Shown piece by piece: positions 46,601 through 54,352 of a stretch of 64,000 nt of DNA. The translations under genes were made by a program, and so were the position numbers. Source of the DNA: Actinomyces oricola (lineage in GTDB: Bacteria > Actinomycetota > Actinomycetes > Actinomycetales > Actinomycetaceae); the NCBI RefSeq assembly GCF_004104015.1, contig NZ_RYFV01000007.1:1-64000 (forward strand), read 5' to 3'. Position 1 is the first letter of the stretch, and each line of letters starts with the position of its first letter. The notes beneath the pieces are model-generated. The model saw only the letters and a list, made by a program, of their open reading frames with translations. It did no database searches and had not been told where the DNA came from.

Positions 46601-46934
46601 GGGTGGTGCCGCTTCCGCGCCGTTTGGGCCGTTGGTACTCGGGGGAGCGCAGCACTCGGTAGATCCCCGCCGAGGTGGAGAACACCAGCTCGACCTCGCT
46701 GTGAACGTGACCCTCCACCAGAGTGGAGCGTATGCGCTGCTTGGAGGATCCGTCCTTGTCCGCGACCTGCCCGTACAGGGCGAAGACAATGGCGTCAATA
46801 ATGGTGGTCTTGCCCGAGCCGGTGGGGCCGGTGAGCAAGAAGCGCCCCGAGGAGGAGAAGCGATCGAAGTCAATGGTCTCGGTGCCCGCGTAGGGGCCGA
46901 TCGCCGTCATGGTCAGGCGGTGCAGGCGCATCAC
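43605..46934 (-). CDS. sbcC: SbcC, SMC-like nuclease subunit
   Basis: A 1,109-residue Rad50/SbcC ATPase that with SbcD cuts DNA hairpins and blocked ends. N-terminal Walker A is RFLLTGPTGSGKTTIIDAIV. Long coiled coils flank the zinc hook EDEPCPVCGSPNHP near residue 625. The C-terminus has the signature LSGGETFYVSLSLALALADV and Walker B METLFIDEGFGSLDPETLQE. The length is typical. It starts three bases after the sbcD stop, so the two form an operon. Confidence 0.95.
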   Translation of the reverse strand: MMRLHRLTMTAIGPYAGTETIDFDRFSSSGRFLLTGPTGSGKTTIIDAIVFALYGQVADKDGSSKQRIRSTLVEGHVHSEVELVFSTSAGIYRVLRSPEYQRPKRRGSGTTRQNASVKLWRLADVEGTALEEPVTRVGEADAEIRRAIGLSREQLTQTVVLPQGRFAQFLRSSSEERHRLLRDVFGTGVFDAMEEELRGRGRAIDKATEQARQALRARTQLFSSLLGAPGQTPAPEHAPGPAAGQEDPPSPDERLMTLTEAVTPDAGAIDDLVHGLLADSQARLTPLETALEEAVGQRVLAEQDLEAQTSLHGRLERRRLLEAERDALQDSKAHDEAQEQRLAAARRAAGVLPALALYDRSAQEARDACARARTGLGRIAPLTDTGHDGILETLAALEDLAGALAQVACSGEQVAPSSGAVPGPGVSGVLMGPGGRAEGPEGTAQGQTAPPTAGGGTATGAAEAEGEALDAARRAAEELLARERELRTRAGALGALVEVEAGLAERARDLDSQREDLAALEEQVAQAAVVLQERPRSHRELEKALAAARAAKLELPELRIEHSAAKRRLEAALQAAALASPIEQAHDALAQATTAAKRATALVARRRQAWIAATAGSLAAELVEDEPCPVCGSPNHPAPADPAPESVSRAQVEAAEEAQARADAALARAAHHHDGLLGELARAHAAADSRGAPELEEALEVVSRRLTELEGAAAPLEELSNRLAGFASQTEALRSAQEGRRTALAQKRAEYAQAEAALAADRDRCRAAHGDHHTVRAHSTYLKDQAAGSGTSAALLDQVVQALETALRNRHALTQALADADFTTRAQVEEAALTPSQTREVEAAVAQVRARAERVRHGLEEDDSIASLSGREIADVEGARLRLAQAQERHTTALEARAQARAAHARLTEAGAGVRSAVLDLEGAIEDSAVLARVVALATGRNALSTPLATWVLVERFNEVLVFANARLSQMSAGRYELVRVTDESGSAGRRDRGLGLGVIDHLCGSGVRDPRTLSGGETFYVSLSLALALADVVTAESGGVSMETLFIDEGFGSLDPETLQEVLAELGRLQVEGRTVGIVSHVGELRRQIPDRIEVKRNGVGSTLRIRA

Positions 46935-46937
46935 CGC

Positions 46938-48230
46938 TCACCCCTGCGCGGCGGCGTGCTTGACCGCATCGTGGGCCGCCTCCATGATCGAGTGCTCGAC
47001 CGGGTCCGGGTCGCGTCCCAGCATTTGCGCCAGGAAGCGGTCGGCGACCTTGACGGGGTCCGAGGAGCGGGTGACGGTCATGGCCTCGCGCCGCTGCCGT
47101 TGAGGGGGGCGGTGGGAGAAGGCGAGCAGGTTGGTGAAGCGCTCTTTGAGCCGGGCCATGGCGTCGGGGGGCATGGGGCCGGTCAGTTCAATGCGCACCC
47201 AGTGGCCGGTTTGCCCTGAGGTTCGTGGACCGAGAAGTTCCTCCAAGGTGCCGGTCAGGGTGGTCGCCTCATAGGGGCACGGCGCCGCCACGCGCTCCAA
47301 GGAGGTCACTCCGCCCGGGCCGAGCTCGAGTACGACAGTGGACTTCGGCGTCGTCGCCTCGGGGAAGGAGAAGGGCAGAGGACTGCCGGAGTACACCAAC
47401 CGCGGTCCTGCTGCCCGTGTCCGGATCTCCTGGGGGCGGTGAAGGTGCCCCAGGGCCACGTAATCCACCGTCCCGCACCGGGGTGCCAGGGGCGGGGCGC
47501 CCAAGGCGGTGTAGACCTCGGAGGGGACGGAGTCGACGCCGCCCACACGGATGTCCCTCTCGGACTCGGCGCTGGCCTGACCGCCGACAACGAAGGCATG
47601 GGACATGACCAGGGCCGGCACCCGCCTGTCATCCCTCGCCCGCCGGGAGGCGAGGTCCTTGGCAACCAGCCGCAGTGCCCCGGCCACCACCGCCTGGTGG
47701 GAGCGGGCCAGGAGCCAGGGACGGGGAGCGCCCTGGGCCTCCTCGTCGTCCGGTGACGTCGTCGTCGCCGGGGCGCTCTCCCCGAGGCGCTCATCCAGAA
47801 GCGGCGGCAGTGACTCCCTGGCGGCGTCAGGATCCAGGTAGGGCAGGGCGTAGATGTACAGGCCCGCCCCACCCCCGCGGTCCGGGATAATGACAGGGCG
47901 GTCCACCTCCGGTGTGCGAGCCCGGATGGTGATGCCCTCGCGCAGCAGGCCCGCCCCGAACCCGAGGCGTTGAGCGGAGTCATGATTGCCGGGGGTCAGC
48001 ACCACGCGCGTGCGCTCGCTCAGGCGGCGCAGCGTGTCATCCAGCAGGCGCACTGAATCGATGGGTGGGATCGCCCTGTCATACACGTCTCCGGCAACCA
48101 CCACAGCGTCAATGCGCTCCGCCTGGGCCAACTCAACGAGGTGGTCGGCGAAGACGGCGTGCGCCTCATCAAGCACCCGCCCATGGAAGGTGCGCCCCAG
48201 GTGCCAATCGGAGGTGTGGAGAATCCGCAT
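46938..48230 (-). CDS. sbcD: SbcD, metallophosphoesterase nuclease subunit
   Basis: A 430-residue Mre11-type exonuclease/endonuclease. The metal-binding phosphoesterase motifs are visible: MRILHTSDWHLGRTFHGR, IDAVVVAGDVYDR, VVLTPGNHDSAQRL and DYVALGHLHRPQ. A capping domain follows. It is slightly longer than E. coli SbcD (400). The 181-bp gap upstream of the start (48231-48411) shows no gene. Confidence 0.95.
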   Translation of the reverse strand: MRILHTSDWHLGRTFHGRVLDEAHAVFADHLVELAQAERIDAVVVAGDVYDRAIPPIDSVRLLDDTLRRLSERTRVVLTPGNHDSAQRLGFGAGLLREGITIRARTPEVDRPVIIPDRGGGAGLYIYALPYLDPDAARESLPPLLDERLGESAPATTTSPDDEEAQGAPRPWLLARSHQAVVAGALRLVAKDLASRRARDDRRVPALVMSHAFVVGGQASAESERDIRVGGVDSVPSEVYTALGAPPLAPRCGTVDYVALGHLHRPQEIRTRAAGPRLVYSGSPLPFSFPEATTPKSTVVLELGPGGVTSLERVAAPCPYEATTLTGTLEELLGPRTSGQTGHWVRIELTGPMPPDAMARLKERFTNLLAFSHRPPQRQRREAMTVTRSSDPVKVADRFLAQMLGRDPDPVEHSIMEAAHDAVKHAAAQG

Positions 48231-48411
48231 GAATGCACCTTCTCACACGGGTCGGACACGAATCCGCCGGCGTGCCGGCCCGAACCGGTGCCAGGCCCGG
48301 CCCGCTCAATCACCGGGCGGACAGGGGCCGCCGGTGCCCGACGCGGACCCGGCGCTGGTGGCGCCACCCGTGCCGGGCCCGCCCCGGTCTGCTCAGCCGC
48401 TACAGGTCCGT

Positions 48412-49278
48412 TCAGGCTGCAATAACGTTGGAGGCCACCAAGCAGATAATGAGGGCGCCCAGTGCCACGCGGTAGATGAGGAAGCCGGTGAACCGGTTGG
48501 AGGAGACGAATCTCAGTAACCAGGCGATGGTCGCGTAGGCCACCAGGCCCGAAACGACGGTGGCGATTATGGTCGCCGGCCAGCCAATGCTGGCGTCGGC
48601 AATGTGGTCCGCCGCCGTAATCGCCTCCAGGATCCCGGCGGCCACCAGCGCCGGGATGCCCATGAAGAAGGACAGGCGCGTGGCCGTGACCCGGTCAAAA
48701 CCCAGGAACAATCCCGCCGAGATGGTCGCCCCGGAGCGGGAGATGCCGGGCAGGACCGGGGAGAGGGCCTGGAAGAGGCCAATGATGAGGGCGTCCTTAA
48801 TGGAGACCCCGCGCATGCCCTTGCCGGCCGAGGCGTGCTGGGCGCCGGCCACGCCTTCGCTGCGCTGGTCGGCCAGCCACATGACCCCCGACCAAATGAT
48901 CAGAGCCCCGGCGATGACCCACAGGGAGCGGGCGGTGACCTCAATGAAGTCCTTGAGCGCCAGGCCAATGATCGCCACCGGCAGGCTGCCCAGGATAATG
49001 CCCCAGCCCAGGGTGTAGTCGGGGTCGGTGCGCGCCTCCCCGTGGACCAGGCCGCGGCACCAGGCGGTCACAATGCGCACAATGTCGCCCCAGAAGTAGA
49101 CGACCGCAGCCAGAATCGCGCCTATCTGGATGACGGCGGTGAAGGCGGTCATCCCCACATTGTTAATGTCGTAGCCCAGCAGCTTCTCCACAATGTTGAG
49201 GTGCCCCGTGGAGGACACCGGGAGGAACTCGGTAATGCCCTCGACAATGCCGAGGATGACGGCGTGCAGCCAGCTCAA
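48412..49278 (-). CDS. uppP: Undecaprenyl-diphosphatase UppP (BacA)
   Basis: A 288-residue multi-pass membrane enzyme that removes a phosphate from undecaprenyl pyrophosphate, recycling the lipid carrier of wall synthesis; overproduction gives bacitracin resistance. The catalytic blocks are LGIVEGITEFLPVSSTGHLN near the N-terminus and SPVLPGISRSGATISAGLFL near residue 175. About eight membrane helices are visible. The length is normal. Confidence 0.95.
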   Translation of the reverse strand: MSWLHAVILGIVEGITEFLPVSSTGHLNIVEKLLGYDINNVGMTAFTAVIQIGAILAAVVYFWGDIVRIVTAWCRGLVHGEARTDPDYTLGWGIILGSLPVAIIGLALKDFIEVTARSLWVIAGALIIWSGVMWLADQRSEGVAGAQHASAGKGMRGVSIKDALIIGLFQALSPVLPGISRSGATISAGLFLGFDRVTATRLSFFMGIPALVAAGILEAITAADHIADASIGWPATIIATVVSGLVAYATIAWLLRFVSSNRFTGFLIYRVALGALIICLVASNVIAA

Positions 49279-49368
49279 TGGAACCCCCAGGTCTGAGGCG
49301 TGACGGACGGGTGCGAGGCTACCCGGCCTGTGCGCGCCGCTAGCCCGCCAGGGCCTGTGGAACCGGAC

Positions 49369-50181
49369 TCAGTCGGTCTCCTCGCCCAGGCGGCGCAGGG
49401 CCTCGGCGTGCAGCAGGGTGTTCGAGGCGACCGCGGAGGATCCCCAGGGGCCCGGCTGCCCGGCCAGTGAAGTGAACCTGCCCCCGGCCTCAGTGACAAT
49501 GGGGACCAGCGCCGCCATGTCGTAGAGCTCCAGTTCCGGCTCGGCGGCCAGGTCCACGGCCCCCTCGGCCAGCAGGGTGTAGGACCAGAAGTCGCCGTAG
49601 GCGCGGGTGCGCCAGCAGTCCTGCATTAGCCCCAGCATCCCGCGCAGCCGCTTGGTGGCGGCCCAGCCGGACAAGGAGGAGTAGGACAAGGAGGCCTCCT
49701 CCAACTCGGAGACCAAGGACACCTGGAGGCGGCGCGCGGAGAACAAGGAACGACCAGTCCAGGCGCCCCCCTCCTGGACCGCCCACCACCGGCGCCCCAG
49801 GGCCGGGGCCGAAACCACGCCCATGACCACCTGACCGTCCTCGACCAGGGCGATGAGCGTGGCCCACACCGGCACCCCGCGCACGAAGTTCTTGGTGCCG
49901 TCAATCGGATCGACCACCCACTGGCGCGGGGCATGACCCGTGGCGCCGAACTCCTCGCCCAGGACCGAGTCGCGGGTACGGGCGCGCGCCAGGTGCTGGC
50001 GAATGACCCGCTCAGCCTCCTTGTCGGCCTCAGTGACCGGGGTCAGGTCCGGCTTGGACTCCACCGTGAAGTCCTGGGCCTCGAAGCGGGGGACCGTAAG
50101 GTGATCGACCTGGTCCGCAATAGTGTGGGCCAGATGGAGGTCATCGCGCCAACGGCGCTCAGGCGAGGTGGGGGCGTTCAT
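49369..50181 (-). CDS. hisN: Inositol-monophosphatase-family phosphatase, HisN (histidinol-phosphatase) type
   Basis: About 270 residues from ATG 50181. The magnesium-binding motifs of the family are visible: LGEEFGATG (acidic), WVVDPIDGTKNFVRGVPVWA and, near the end, LYDMAALVPIVTEAGGRFTS. Members are close in sequence to HisN, the histidinol-phosphate phosphatase of actinobacteria, and also to inositol phosphatases, so the substrate is not certain. A GTG/ATG upstream at 50238 would add a basic, unconserved extension. The 50182-50454 gap holds a short tandem repeat but no gene. Confidence 0.85.
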   Translation of the reverse strand: MNAPTSPERRWRDDLHLAHTIADQVDHLTVPRFEAQDFTVESKPDLTPVTEADKEAERVIRQHLARARTRDSVLGEEFGATGHAPRQWVVDPIDGTKNFVRGVPVWATLIALVEDGQVVMGVVSAPALGRRWWAVQEGGAWTGRSLFSARRLQVSLVSELEEASLSYSSLSGWAATKRLRGMLGLMQDCWRTRAYGDFWSYTLLAEGAVDLAAEPELELYDMAALVPIVTEAGGRFTSLAGQPGPWGSSAVASNTLLHAEALRRLGEETD

Positions 50182-50328
50182 AGGACCACGGTAGCCGCGG
50201 GGCGAGCGCCAGCGGCGGCGGCCCGCTGGGCGGAGCACTGATCCGATTACGACCGGCCGCTCACACGGGGCGCGCCGGCGATCGGGCCGGCAATACGGCC
50301 CTGGGACGGCACCGGTAGCCGAATGCCC

Positions 50329-50374
50329 GCGGTGGCCGGCTGCCTGCGGTGGTCGGCTGCCCGCGGTGGTCGGC
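50329..50374. repeat. 17-bp tandem repeat, 2.7 copies
   Basis: GCGGTGGCCGGCTGCCT, GCGGTGGTCGGCTGCCC and a partial GCGGTGGTCGGC lie head to tail between hisN and the TetR gene. Confidence 0.6.
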
Positions 50375-50454
50375 CCGGGCAGCCGGCGCGAGGGGACCGC
50401 GCGTCTCTGGCGGCTGGTCCGCCAGTGGGCGCCGCCCGGGCGCTTCGCGGGAGG

Positions 50455-51132
50455 TCAGCCCGGCAGCCCCATGAGCCCGTGCACGAACTCTTTGGCCTGG
50501 GCGGTGGTCATGGGCTCACCCAGGATCGCGGTGCGGTAAACCAGCCCCCCAATGGCGGCGTCGGCCAGGACCTGAGGGGCGAGGTCGTTGCGCACGATCC
50601 CCTCCCGCTGCGCCCGGGCGGCCAGGGCGATGGCGCGCTGACGCACCGGGTCAATGATCCGGCTCCGGTACGTGGCGCGCAGTCCGTCATCGTCCTGGCG
50701 ATGGATGTCCATGGTGATGGACACCAGTCCCGCATTCCCTTTGGACAGGGGCGCGAAGGCCGCCTCAATGAGCCGGTCCAGGTCGAGTAGGAGATCCCCG
50801 GTGGCCGGTGGGGGCAGGCGCTCGCCCAGGGCCCGCTCAATGGCGGCGACCACCAGGTGGGTCCGGGTGGGCCAGCGGCGGTAGATGGTCGTCTTGGCCG
50901 TGCCGGCGGTGCGGGCGACCTCCTCAATGCGCAGCCCCGTGTAGCCGTGCGCGCCGAGCAGGGCAATGGTGGCGTCGAGCACGGCCTGATCAATGGAGGC
51001 GTCGCGGGGGCGGCCGCGCCCGGGGCGCTCGCGGTCGTTCAACGGTGCCGGCCCGCCGTGCGCCGGCCCCGACGGCCCGGGGGTCTCACAGCGCGGCGTA
51101 CTCCTCGTCACTGACCGGCTCGCACCACTCAT
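50455..51132 (-). CDS. TetR-family transcriptional regulator
   Basis: Up to 225 residues. The N-terminal helix-turn-helix is IDQAVLDATIALLGAHGYTG then LRIEEVARTAGTAKTTIYRR and WPTRTHLVVAAIERAL. The C-terminal ligand/dimer domain is typical (TetR_C-like, DDDGLRATYRSRIIDPVRQR). The start is unclear: the codons before residue 31 overlap the upstream cupin gene, and TTG 51042, just before NDRERPGRGRPRD, would give the normal N-terminus. It probably controls the cupin and DUF2255 genes next to it. Confidence 0.88.
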   Translation of the reverse strand: MSGASRSVTRSTPRCETPGPSGPAHGGPAPLNDRERPGRGRPRDASIDQAVLDATIALLGAHGYTGLRIEEVARTAGTAKTTIYRRWPTRTHLVVAAIERALGERLPPPATGDLLLDLDRLIEAAFAPLSKGNAGLVSITMDIHRQDDDGLRATYRSRIIDPVRQRAIALAARAQREGIVRNDLAPQVLADAAIGGLVYRTAILGEPMTTAQAKEFVHGLMGLPG

Positions 51133-51517
51133 TGGAGGTGTCCTGGCCGGGCACGGCGATGGCCACGTGGCTGAACCAGGAGTCCGCCTTGGCGCCGTGC
51201 CAGTGTTTGACGTTGGCTGGGGTGACGACGACGCTGCCCGGTTCCAGACTCACCGGCGCCTGGCCCTCGACCTGGTACCAGCCCGAGCCGGCAATGCACA
51301 GCAGGATCTGGCCGCCACCGCTGCTGGCGCGGTGAATGTGCCAGTTGTTGCGGCAACCCGGCTCGAAGGTCACGTTGGTGACTCCCACAGCGGCCTGGCC
51401 GGACAACGGGTTGAGGAAGGAGCGCCCGGAGAAGTACTGGGCGTAGGCGTCGTTCGGCGCGCCCTGGCCGAAGAGGTTAGCGGAGTCGAAGGCGTTGTGG
51501 TCTGTGGTCGCGGTCAT
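51086..51517 (-). CDS. Cupin-domain protein
   Basis: A 143-residue single-cupin protein. The first cupin motif is GCRNNWHIHRASSGGGQILL (His-x-His metal ligands) and the second is VVVTPANVKHWHGAKADSWF with the third His. Close relatives are often annotated as carboxymuconolactone-linked or quinone-related cupins, but the substrate is unknown. The gene overlaps the TetR frame by up to 47 bp, depending on the start of the TetR gene. GGACG lies about six bases before ATG 51517, a weak ribosome site. Confidence 0.85.
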   Translation of the reverse strand: MTATTDHNAFDSANLFGQGAPNDAYAQYFSGRSFLNPLSGQAAVGVTNVTFEPGCRNNWHIHRASSGGGQILLCIAGSGWYQVEGQAPVSLEPGSVVVTPANVKHWHGAKADSWFSHVAIAVPGQDTSNEWCEPVSDEEYAAL

Positions 51518-51664
51518 GGTGCGTCCTTTCTGGATGAGGCCCGGGGTGCTCCCCGGTCCCCTTCTCGCAGGCTACGCCGCCGCCCGCCGCTATCCCAGGT
51601 TTTCCGTCTGCCGGTGGTCGCCGGCAGGTTCACGACCCCCTGAGGCGGCCGGCGGCGGTCGGGG

Positions 51665-52048
51665 TCAGGAGGCCGTGGTCGCGGGCGTGATCTCGACGGC
51701 GGCCTCGCGCTGGTCGGCGCCCAGCATTGGCGGTAGGTAGGGGCTGCCCGCGTACTTGCGCTCATAGGCCGCGGAGATGGCGTCGGCCAGGGAGGGGTCG
51801 GCCTTCTCAAAACGGACGTCGAACGTCTGTCCCGCGGCGTCGATCCTGCCGGCCTTCTGAGTAATCGCCGAGCGGTACCACCGGCCCCGGGTGCCATTCC
51901 AGGCCCGTACGAACAGGCGCCCGTCGACGACGACGGACCAGATCCAGGTTGGTATGCCCAGGGTGCGGCCGTCGGCGCGGTAGGGGTAGATGTGCAGATC
52001 GTCGCTGCGTGAAATGGCCTCGATGGTCTTGGTGTCCCAGGTGGTCAT
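51665..52048 (-). CDS. DUF2255-family protein
   Basis: A 127-residue protein: ISRSDDLHIYPYRADGRTLG, then IPTWIWSVVVDGRLFVRAWN and GTRGRWYRSAITQKAGRI. This is the DUF2255 pattern, related to the pyridoxamine-oxidase-like/nitroreductase split-barrel fold that binds flavin in other proteins. No flavin-binding residues could be identified here. It lies upstream of the cupin gene on the same strand, with 147 bp between, and could be co-regulated by the TetR protein. Confidence 0.8.
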   Translation of the reverse strand: MTTWDTKTIEAISRSDDLHIYPYRADGRTLGIPTWIWSVVVDGRLFVRAWNGTRGRWYRSAITQKAGRIDAAGQTFDVRFEKADPSLADAISAAYERKYAGSPYLPPMLGADQREAAVEITPATTAS

Positions 52049-52494
52049 GGCGGGGGATCCTCTCGTGATCTCAGTGAAGTGCGTCGGCCGGGTGCGGCGG
52101 TCCGTCGGGGTGAAGGGTCATAGCCGCTCCTGCGGTCAGTGCGGGCACGGCGGCCGGAGGCGCCCCGATCGGGCGGACTCGTGCCGCACCCCGGCAGTCG
52201 GTTCAGACGGCCCAAGCCTGCCCCTGTCCTCGGCCCAACGGCCAGCGCCGTGGGAGGCCCTGGGAGTACCACCCAGTACCCGCCCGGGCGGTCGTGCCGG
52301 GCGGTCGTGCCCCGGCGCTCAATGCCGTTCGCCCAGCAGGCCGCCGAGTCGGTGATGCCGTCAGAGACGGGCCGTAGTACCTGTCCGGGATAACGGAACG
52401 AAAATCGGGATGACCGAAATGTGGGATGGCGTAACCGCGAGAATCTACTCGTCGACGCCGATCCACTGCCGATGAAGGCCGGCACCTCAGCAGA
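52049..52494. other. 445-bp gap without a clear gene
   Basis: No frame has protein-like composition or a recognisable family. It holds the start region of the DUF2255 gene (minus) and ends at the palindrome in front of the toxin-like gene (plus). Nothing else recognisable was seen. Confidence 0.5.
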
Positions 52495-52522
52495 TTTCGT
52501 ACTACACTAACGTAGTACGAAA
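52495..52522. promoter_or_regulatory. Perfect palindrome directly before the toxin-like gene
   Basis: TTTCGTACTAC (52495-52505) and GTAGTACGAAA (52512-52522) are exact complements around a six-base spacer. The right arm ends one base before ATG 52524. Ribbon-helix-helix antitoxins bind such sites to repress their own operon; this one would also cover the translation start. Confidence 0.6.
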
Positions 52523-52523
52523 C

Positions 52524-52799
52524 ATGGGCACGGGAGTGGGCGTGCGGGTAGGAGTGCATCCGAGGGCCGCCGATCGGCACCCTGAGGTCACTGCCGCGGA
52601 TGTCGTTGGGGCTTTCGAGGGCACGTTGCGATCCCGCGCGCGTGACACCCATCCGGTGCAGTGGGTGGGTGTGGGGGCGGACGCCAATGGGCGGCTGCTG
52701 GAGTACATCGCCGTCGAGGTCGAGCCCGATGGCTGGCTGGTCTTCCACGCCATGCCGGCAACGAAGAAGGTTCTCACCGAAGTAGGACTGAGGAGGTAG
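52524..52799 (+). CDS. Putative toxin of a type II toxin-antitoxin pair
   Basis: A 91-residue basic protein. It begins with a helical part (DRHPEVTAADVVGAFEGTLR), followed by a beta-rich half (QWVGVGADANGRLLEYIAVE, VEPDGWLVFHAMPATKKVLT). The layout (small, ending A-T-K-K) is similar to BrnT-type toxins, but it is not a firm match. GTG 52536 or 52551 are alternative starts; the palindrome leaves no room for a ribosome site before ATG 52524, so leaderless translation is possible. The antitoxin-like gene starts four bases after its stop. Confidence 0.5.
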   Translation: MGTGVGVRVGVHPRAADRHPEVTAADVVGAFEGTLRSRARDTHPVQWVGVGADANGRLLEYIAVEVEPDGWLVFHAMPATKKVLTEVGLRR

Positions 52800-52803
52800 A
52801 CAG

Positions 52804-53067
52804 ATGGGCGAGTACAGTGACGTCAACGGGGCTCCGTTCACCGACGAGGACATTGAGCAGTGGGCCGCCGAGGCGGAATCCGAGACGGGCTACGCTGGCA
52901 AGCACCTGGGTTCCTCGGTGCCCGGACGTCCCATCAGTGTGGGTGCACAGGCCCGCCCCTTCACTCTTCGACTCGATGCCGTGCGCCGGGCGAAGCTGGA
53001 TGAGGTCGCGCAGGAGCGCCACATCACGCCCTCGCAGTTGATGCGCGAACTCATCGACTCCCTGTGA
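52804..53067 (+). CDS. Putative antitoxin with C-terminal ribbon-helix-helix domain
   Basis: An 87-residue protein. The N-terminal half is acidic (DEDIEQWAAEAESETGYAGK) and probably wraps the toxin. The C-terminal half is a ribbon-helix-helix pattern: PFTLRLDAVRRAKLDEVAQE, then RHITPSQLMRELIDSL. GAGGAGG, inside the end of the toxin-like gene (52789-52795), serves as ribosome site, with ATG 52804 eight bases on. Toxin-first order and an RHH antitoxin resemble BrnT/BrnA operons. Confidence 0.6.
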   Translation: MGEYSDVNGAPFTDEDIEQWAAEAESETGYAGKHLGSSVPGRPISVGAQARPFTLRLDAVRRAKLDEVAQERHITPSQLMRELIDSL

Positions 53068-53139
53068 TGCATGGTGATGCATGCAGTGACGTGTGAGAAC
53101 CGAACGCCAGGGCCGTGCGCCCGCAGTGGTGCGCGGCAA

Positions 53140-54063
53140 TCAAAGGCACGCGGCCGTGGGCAGGGAGGGGAAGTCGCCGGTGGCGGCGAAGTCCTGCTCG
53201 TGGGCCCAGCAGGCCAGGGCGGCGATCCGCTCCTCAGCATCGGTACCGGGCTGCGGGCCGTAGACGGTAATACTCAGTCCGGTCACGCCGGGGAGGTTGA
53301 AGACGTCATAGGTCATGGGCAGATCCCCGACCACTGGATGGTGGTAGGTCTTGGTGCCGGACCGGTGCTCGTGAACATCGTGACGTTCCCAGGCCATGCG
53401 GAAACGGTCCGAGGCCTCCAGCAGTCCGGTGATCACCGCGGCCAGGTCAGTGTTGGCAGGGTGCTGGGCGGCCTGCATGCGCAGCATGGCGGCGATGAGA
53501 ACCTGCGCCTCACCCCAGTGCGTGCCGTAGAACTCCTGGGCCGATTCCCCGATGAAGGCGAACCGCGCCATATTGGGGTGCTCCTGGTCGGGGTACTCGC
53601 GGTACACGGCGTCGAAGAGGGCACGGCCCAGAAGATTGGCGCCCGCAATATCCTGAGCCGCGGTGATCGCCAGAGCAGGGGCCTTCACGTGCGCCAGGAC
53701 CGCTTTGGTGGAGGGGGGCAGCTCAGGGGAGGTGGTGGATCCCTCCCCGCCGTGGGCCAGCGCCAGGAGGTAGGCGCGCTCAACGTCGTCTAGGCGCAGG
53801 GCGTCCGCGATCCCGGACAGGACGGAGTCGGAGGCGCCCTGGAGGCGGCCGCGCTCCAGACGCGTGTAGTAGTCCAGGCTCACGCCCGCCAGGGCGGCAA
53901 CCTCCTCACGGCGAAGGCCGGGCACACGGCGACCCTTGCCGCCGGGGCGCAGCCCGACCTCCTTCGGGGAGAGCCGGGCACGACGAGAGGTGAGGAACTC
54001 GTTGACCGCAGACTGCATTGACTGCGACGGCGGCATGGACCGCTTGGCGTTCTTGCTCGTCAT
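53140..54063 (-). CDS. XRE-family regulator with MmyB-like ligand-binding domain
   Basis: About 307 residues from ATG 54063. The N-terminal part has a helix-turn-helix (REEVAALAGVSLDYYTRLER then GRLQGASDSVLSGIADALRL) preceded by GRRVPGLRR, typical of XRE regulators. The C-terminal half is the MmyB-like/MLTR domain (ANLLGRALFDAVYREYPDQE, ending MTYDVFNLPGVTGLSITVYG). Such regulators often control an adjacent divergent oxidoreductase or short-chain dehydrogenase. Here a divergent alpha/beta hydrolase starts 290 bp away and redox genes follow, so it is probably their regulator. Confidence 0.9.
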   Translation of the reverse strand: MTSKNAKRSMPPSQSMQSAVNEFLTSRRARLSPKEVGLRPGGKGRRVPGLRREEVAALAGVSLDYYTRLERGRLQGASDSVLSGIADALRLDDVERAYLLALAHGGEGSTTSPELPPSTKAVLAHVKAPALAITAAQDIAGANLLGRALFDAVYREYPDQEHPNMARFAFIGESAQEFYGTHWGEAQVLIAAMLRMQAAQHPANTDLAAVITGLLEASDRFRMAWERHDVHEHRSGTKTYHHPVVGDLPMTYDVFNLPGVTGLSITVYGPQPGTDAEERIAALACWAHEQDFAATGDFPSLPTAACL

Positions 54064-54352
54064 GCCGGGAAGGCTAACGCACCCCCGACCCCGGATCCGC
54101 CCGCGTCGCCCTGGGAGGTACTGCCAGGGCCTGCCGAAGACACGCCGTATGCGCCGGCGGGCGCGTGCCGCCATGACATGGTTGACCGCGCAGCAGTCGG
54201 CGGATCCGCCCGTCCGGGCGGGGCCCGCCGGGAGCCTTCGCAGCCGGCCGCGCCGGCCCGGATTCGGGGGCAGTACCGACCTCCGGCCGCGGTAGGCCCG
54301 CCCCCAGCTGCCACCGTCGATGATCAGCGCCCCGCAATGAACGGAGACCCCC

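Noticed and set aside
50239-50454. Small open frames around the 17-bp repeat
   Set aside because: The frames exist only because of the GC-rich repeat and have no start context.
52203-52853. 216-codon minus-strand frame
   Set aside because: It overlaps the toxin-like gene and the palindrome on the other strand and has no coding-like pattern.
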